This document shows positions 60,962 to 64,000 of a stretch of 64,000 bases of DNA, in pieces. Position numbers and translations under genes: made by a program. The stretch comes from Castellaniella sp036379515. GTDB lineage: Bacteria; Pseudomonadota; Gammaproteobacteria; Burkholderiales; Burkholderiaceae_B. The number at the start of each line of letters is the position of its first letter. The first letter of the stretch is position 1. Under the pieces are notes generated by a model. It had not been told where the DNA came from. It saw nothing but the letters and a program-made list of their open reading frames with translations, and did no database searches. The stretch lies in assembly GCF_036379515.1 (NCBI RefSeq), contig NZ_DASVGN010000003.1, forward strand, positions 1 to 64,000, in the 5' to 3' direction.

Positions 60962-62005
60962 ATGCCAGAACAGACCCCTCACACCGAACTGCGCCAGTGG
61001 TTGCAGACCCTACCCAAAGCCGAGCTCCACCTTCACATCGAAGGAACGCTGGAACCCGAAATGATGTTCAGGCTCGCCCGGCGCAACGGGGTTACATTGC
61101 CCTATTCCGACGTGGACGCCGTACGTCAGGCGTATCAGTTCACCGACTTGCAGTCCTTCCTGGATCTGTACTACGCAGGCGCCAGCGTACTGCACACCGA
61201 GCAAGACTTCTACGAACTTGCCAGCGCCTACCTGCATCGCGCACACGCCGACGGTATCGTGCACGCGGAGATCATGTTCGATCCCCAAACCCATACGCAT
61301 CGCGGCATCGCACTGGAAACCGTGTTCACAGGCCTGGCGAGGGCAATGCGTGAAGCCCGCGACACGTTGGGAATCAGCGGCTACCTGCTCCTGAGCTTCT
61401 TGCGTCATCTGAGCGAAGACGATGCGCTTGCCACCCTGGAAGCCGCGCTGCCACTTCGCGACGCGTATCGCGACCTGTGGATCGGCGTAGGGCTCGATTC
61501 TTCCGAACGCGACAATCCCCCCGAAAAATTCACTCGGACCTATCAGCGCTGCACGGAACTGGGCCTCAAACGCGTGGCTCACGCAGGCGAAGAAGGCCCG
61601 GCACAGTATGTCCGCGACGCGCTCGACCTCCTGAACGTCGCGCGCGTGGACCACGGGGTCCACGCCAGTGATGATCCGGCACTGCTCGCCGAACTGATCG
61701 AGCGCAAAATCCCTCTGACCGTCTGCCCGCTCTCAAACCAGAAACTCGGGGTGTTCAAGGACCTGCACGAACACAATCTGGCGCGCCTGCTCAGAGCAGG
61801 CGCCATGGTCACGATCAATTCAGACGATCCGGCTTATTTCGGCGGCTACCTGCTCGACAACTATGTCGCCAGCGCAGTCGCACTGGACTTGTCTCACGAT
61901 GAACTTCTCACCCTGGTTGCCAACAGCCTGAACGCAACCTTTCTTCCTGCTGCCGACAAGGCCCAATTGCTGGACCGACTGTCACAGGCGGCAAGCCAGT
62001 CCTGA
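60962..62005 (+). CDS. Adenosine/adenine deaminase family protein
   Basis: A 347-residue metal-dependent deaminase of the amidohydrolase superfamily. Metal ligands are H-x-H in ELHLHIEG (about 23 and 25), His in VAHAGEEG, the GVH loop and Asp in NSDDPAYFGG. The EIMFDPQTHTHRGI segment is like the proteobacterial subgroup represented by PA0148, reported to be an adenine rather than adenosine deaminase. It would convert adenine or adenosine to hypoxanthine or inosine. I cannot settle the base versus nucleoside question from sequence. Confidence 0.85.
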   Translation: MPEQTPHTELRQWLQTLPKAELHLHIEGTLEPEMMFRLARRNGVTLPYSDVDAVRQAYQFTDLQSFLDLYYAGASVLHTEQDFYELASAYLHRAHADGIVHAEIMFDPQTHTHRGIALETVFTGLARAMREARDTLGISGYLLLSFLRHLSEDDALATLEAALPLRDAYRDLWIGVGLDSSERDNPPEKFTRTYQRCTELGLKRVAHAGEEGPAQYVRDALDLLNVARVDHGVHASDDPALLAELIERKIPLTVCPLSNQKLGVFKDLHEHNLARLLRAGAMVTINSDDPAYFGGYLLDNYVASAVALDLSHDELLTLVANSLNATFLPAADKAQLLDRLSQAASQS

Positions 62006-62016
62006 ACCTGAGTCCC

Positions 62017-62664
62017 ATGCCTGCTGCTTCACCTCTCGCAAAAATTTCTGTGGCAAGCGACGCCCTCTGCGGAACCTGTCACAAGCTTGATCGTTCCTTC
62101 TATGACCGGCCAGTCCTGACCGTCGCCCCTGATCTCCTGGGTCGCCTGTTGATTCACAAAACGGATAGCGGCATACGGATCGGACGCATCGTCGAAGTGG
62201 AGGCCTACCTGGGACCCGGCGATCTGGCGGCACACACGTCAAAAGGCCGCACACCCCGCACCCGTGCCATGTTCGGCCCTCCAGGGCACGCGTACGTCTA
62301 CCTGGTCTACGGCATGCACCACTGCATGAATGTCGTCACCGGCCCCGAAGGCAGCGGTACGGCCGTGCTGCTGCGGGCTTTGGCGCCGGTCCAGGGACTG
62401 GATATTGTCAGCAACGGCCCCGGCCGCCTATGCAAGTCCATGGGCATCACAATGGACCACTATGGCATTGACCTGTGCAGTGATGCGCTATGGCTGGCCC
62501 GCGACGAAGCGCCAACCATAGTGAACATTGCCACCAGCCCACGCATCGGTGTGGATTATGCGGGCGAAGAATGGGCGAGCAAGCCGCTGCGATTCTACGT
62601 AGAGGGACACCCGGCCATCACTCGACGCCCCGCCAAAAAGGCAAGCCACCGCTCTGTGCTATGA
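62017..62664 (+). CDS. 3-methyladenine DNA glycosylase (AAG/MPG family)
   Basis: A 215-residue alkyladenine glycosylase of the mammalian-type (MPG) family, unrelated to Tag and AlkA. It excises alkylated and deaminated purines. The catalytic Glu region EVEAYLGPGDLAAHTSKGRT (visible as VEVEAYLGPGDLAAH), then GPPGHAYVYLVYGMHHCMN and RRPAKKASHRS near the C-terminus are typical. It starts 11 nt after the deaminase stop; cotranscription is likely. The start at 62017 adds about 25 residues before the core. Confidence 0.9.
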   Translation: MPAASPLAKISVASDALCGTCHKLDRSFYDRPVLTVAPDLLGRLLIHKTDSGIRIGRIVEVEAYLGPGDLAAHTSKGRTPRTRAMFGPPGHAYVYLVYGMHHCMNVVTGPEGSGTAVLLRALAPVQGLDIVSNGPGRLCKSMGITMDHYGIDLCSDALWLARDEAPTIVNIATSPRIGVDYAGEEWASKPLRFYVEGHPAITRRPAKKASHRSVL

Positions 62665-62731
62665 TGCACGCCTTTCCGGCGACGGGTTTGCGCGAAGTAC
62701 GGCGTGAGCCCAGCACCAGAAGCGGCGGTTT

Positions 62732-62760
62732 ATGACAGGTTAAAAAAAACATGTTATAGT
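62732..62760 (+). promoter_or_regulatory. Promoter of tRNA-Arg
   Basis: ATGACA (62732-62737) and TATAGT (62755-62760), each 5 of 6 to consensus, are spaced exactly 17 nt. The expected start falls about 6 nt before the mature tRNA 5' end. Confidence 0.75.
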
Positions 62761-62772
62761 TTCGCCTCTATT

Positions 62773-62849
62773 GCGCCAGTAGCTCAGTTGGATAGAGTAC
62801 TTGGCTACGAACCAAGGGGTCGTGGGTTCGAATCCTGCCTGGCGCACCA
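62773..62849 (+). tRNA. tRNA-Arg (anticodon ACG)
   Basis: A 77-nt tRNA with CCA encoded. The acceptor stem GCGCCAG pairs with CTGGCGC. The anticodon arm CTTGG-CTACGAA-CCAAG gives ACG, reading CGU and, after deamination to inosine, CGC/CGA. The T loop GGTTCGAATCC is intact. No duplicated tRNA end or integrase is nearby, so it is not an obvious island insertion site here. Confidence 0.97.
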
Positions 62850-62877
62850 GAATTTCCCTGCCGAATACAAGCAGGTC

Positions 62878-62917
62878 AAAGCCGCCTAGAACTTATCACT
62901 CTAGGCGGCTTTCTTTT
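62878..62917 (+). terminator. Rho-independent terminator of tRNA-Arg
   Basis: AAAGCCGCCTAGA pairs perfectly with TCTAGGCGGCTTT across a 9-nt loop, followed by CTTTT. It begins 29 nt past the tRNA. The remaining 49 nt before the oxygenase stop hold nothing I can support. Confidence 0.92.
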
Positions 62918-62966
62918 GCTCGGGCGAATTCCGGGTGACGTCGGGCACGTTACCTGTCATCGAGTT

Positions 62967-63590
62967 CTACCGCTCGTCCGTGCGCAACCACCCCGCCAGG
63001 CTCCAGCGCGTGCGCCGGCACGGCAACACGGCATGCGGGATCATCCCACTGACAAAAACGACAAGCCGGGCACCCATAGGCGCGATGCGCTGCATTTCGA
63101 CTTCAGGATGATAGGGCTGATACAGACATAGCTCCCCACCGTCCGCCGCCTCCCACTGAGGATTCAGATACAGCACGATAGATACCTTGCGATGATCTGT
63201 CCCTCGGTGCTGATCGATGTGCTTTTGATATCCCTTGCCTTCCGCGTAGCGCGCGAAATGAAATTCCTGACTGCGCAGTTCGAGCGGAAACCGCTGGTTG
63301 AGCGCGTCACGAAACCGCGCCATCCACGCGAAAAAGGGGTGATCAGCCTGAGAAGAGCCTGACTCTACCCAGTGAATCCAGTCACCTCGAACCTCAGGCT
63401 GCTCGTGACCCGCCGTACCCAGGCCTATTTCCCCCGCCTGAAAACACTTCGTAGCCCACAGGTCCTGGCTCTGCGCAAGCAGGCTCGCTTGCCACGCCCG
63501 GGGGATGGCAGTGTCGGACGTTGCCCAGCCCTGCTGATTCAGGAGCTGGATCAAGTCATTGAAATCTTCGGAGGAATCGGTCATTGCCAT
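62967..63590 (-). CDS. 2-oxoglutarate/Fe(II)-dependent dioxygenase
   Basis: A 207-residue double-stranded beta-helix oxygenase of the prolyl-4-hydroxylase-like group. Metal ligands fit: H-x-D in YQKHIDQHRG and the distal His in SGMIPHAVLPCRRTRWSLAGWLR, whose Arg would bind 2-oxoglutarate. HFARYAEGKGYQKHIDQH is diagnostic. Start at the ATG 63590 (or 63584) is preferred over the long frame to 63707, since no domain lies upstream. It lies between the tRNA terminator and the PxpC-like gene. Substrate unknown. Confidence 0.86.
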   Translation of the reverse strand: MAMTDSSEDFNDLIQLLNQQGWATSDTAIPRAWQASLLAQSQDLWATKCFQAGEIGLGTAGHEQPEVRGDWIHWVESGSSQADHPFFAWMARFRDALNQRFPLELRSQEFHFARYAEGKGYQKHIDQHRGTDHRKVSIVLYLNPQWEAADGGELCLYQPYHPEVEMQRIAPMGARLVVFVSGMIPHAVLPCRRTRWSLAGWLRTDER

Positions 63591-63642
63591 AGGAGTCGAG
63601 CTTGTCTGATCAGGGCCGATTTTAGCCTGCTGAAGGCCGTCA

Positions 63643-64000
63643 TCAGACGATCTTGAATCGGAGCTGCATGCCCGGCGAGGCTTGCGCCAACAGATCGAGA
63701 TCTTCATCGAGCACCACCGCCACGACGGGATAGCCTCCTGTCAGCGGATGATCGGCCAGGAACAGCACAGGCTGCCCACTGGGGGGCACCTGAAGTGCAC
63801 CGGCCACCATGCCTTCGCTTGGAAGCTCACCGACGTGGGCTCGAACCAGGGGCTGTTCCCCCGACAAGCGCAGCCCCACCCGATTCGACTGAGGAGTGAC
63901 GATCCAGAGTTGCTCTTCAAGGCGTCTCACAGAAGCCGAATCGAACCAAGCATTTCGTGGTCCGAGCAACACCCTGAGCACGAGCGCACTTCCCGGTGAA
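63643..64000 (-). CDS. 5-oxoprolinase subunit C (PxpC)/biotin-dependent carboxyltransferase-like, partial
   Basis: The minus-strand frame is open from the window edge to a stop at 63643, 119 codons, with upstream sequence missing. It reads VLRVLLGPRNAWFDSASVRRL, later LVRAHVGELPSEGMVAGALQVP and DHPLTGGYPVVAVVLDEDLDLLAQ. This is the C-terminal part of the PxpC/urea amidolyase carboxyltransferase 2 family. It is followed by the oxygenase gene 52 nt downstream. Whether the rest of pxpAB lies beyond the window cannot be seen. Confidence 0.88.
   Translation of the reverse strand, partial: SPGSALVLRVLLGPRNAWFDSASVRRLEEQLWIVTPQSNRVGLRLSGEQPLVRAHVGELPSEGMVAGALQVPPSGQPVLFLADHPLTGGYPVVAVVLDEDLDLLAQASPGMQLRFKIV

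Noticed and set aside
62773..62849. tRNA-Arg as a possible genomic-island attachment site
   Set aside because: No integrase, no direct repeat of the tRNA 3' end and no mobile genes in the following 1.1 kb.

Overview
The window is a chromosomal stretch from a GC-rich betaproteobacterium, most likely order Burkholderiales and close to the Alcaligenaceae. This rests on gene content and order: phaC-phaB-phaR, odhA-odhB-lpdA, sdhCDAB-sdhE-gltA, a prpBCD methylcitrate locus followed by acnB, and an EarP/EF-P pair whose EF-P carries Arg32. It is densely coded. I see no insertion sequence, prophage, CRISPR array or rRNA, and no gene-free stretch much above 300 bases. No 16S gene is present, so genus is not assignable.

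Layout. 1-7.5 kb: polyhydroxyalkanoate genes (phaR cut by the window edge), pgeF, rluD divergent from bamD, and an iron-sulphur DinG/YoaA-type helicase. 7.6-9.9 kb: tex. 10-29.6 kb: a catabolic region with glutaryl-CoA dehydrogenase, a DavD/GabD-like aldehyde dehydrogenase, a complete branched-chain-type ABC transporter, a TPP enzyme, an ornithine cyclodeaminase/mu-crystallin family protein, an XRE-cupin regulator and an FAD amine oxidase. These are divergent from an aminoadipate-semialdehyde dehydrogenase (AmaB) and face a translationally coupled heterotetrameric sarcosine-oxidase-like operon (soxBDAG plus an atypical SDR). 29.7-54.2 kb: trpS, zapE, and a concentration of TCA-cycle and propionate genes (lpdA, sucB, sucA, maeB, gltA, sdhEBADC, a GntR regulator, mdh, prpBCD, acnB). 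54.4-57.3 kb: a DUF2863-like protein, earP and efp. 57.4-64 kb: housekeeping and accessory genes (DUF1178, thermonuclease, AidB-like acyl-CoA dehydrogenase, DUF423, adenosine/adenine deaminase, 3-methyladenine glycosylase), tRNA-Arg(ACG), a 2OG-Fe(II) oxygenase and a truncated PxpC-like gene.

How the parts fit. The 10-29.6 kb genes can be read as uptake and oxidation of a cyclic or N-substituted amino acid of the lysine/pipecolate type: imine reductase, amine oxidase, aminoadipate-semialdehyde dehydrogenase, then possibly 2-oxoadipate decarboxylation by the TPP enzyme, glutarate-semialdehyde oxidation and glutaryl-CoA dehydrogenase. That pathway is inference. A perfect inverted repeat lies in the divergent promoter region between the FAD oxidase and amaB. 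In the TCA/propionate block an identical 20-bp palindromic element occurs between the GntR gene and mdh and again ahead of acnB, which suggests one regulator for malate dehydrogenase, methylcitrate-cycle and aconitase genes.

Several starts were moved from the longest ORF to internal ATG or GTG codons on the basis of Shine-Dalgarno sequence, signal peptide or neighbour overlap. These choices are stated in each entry.
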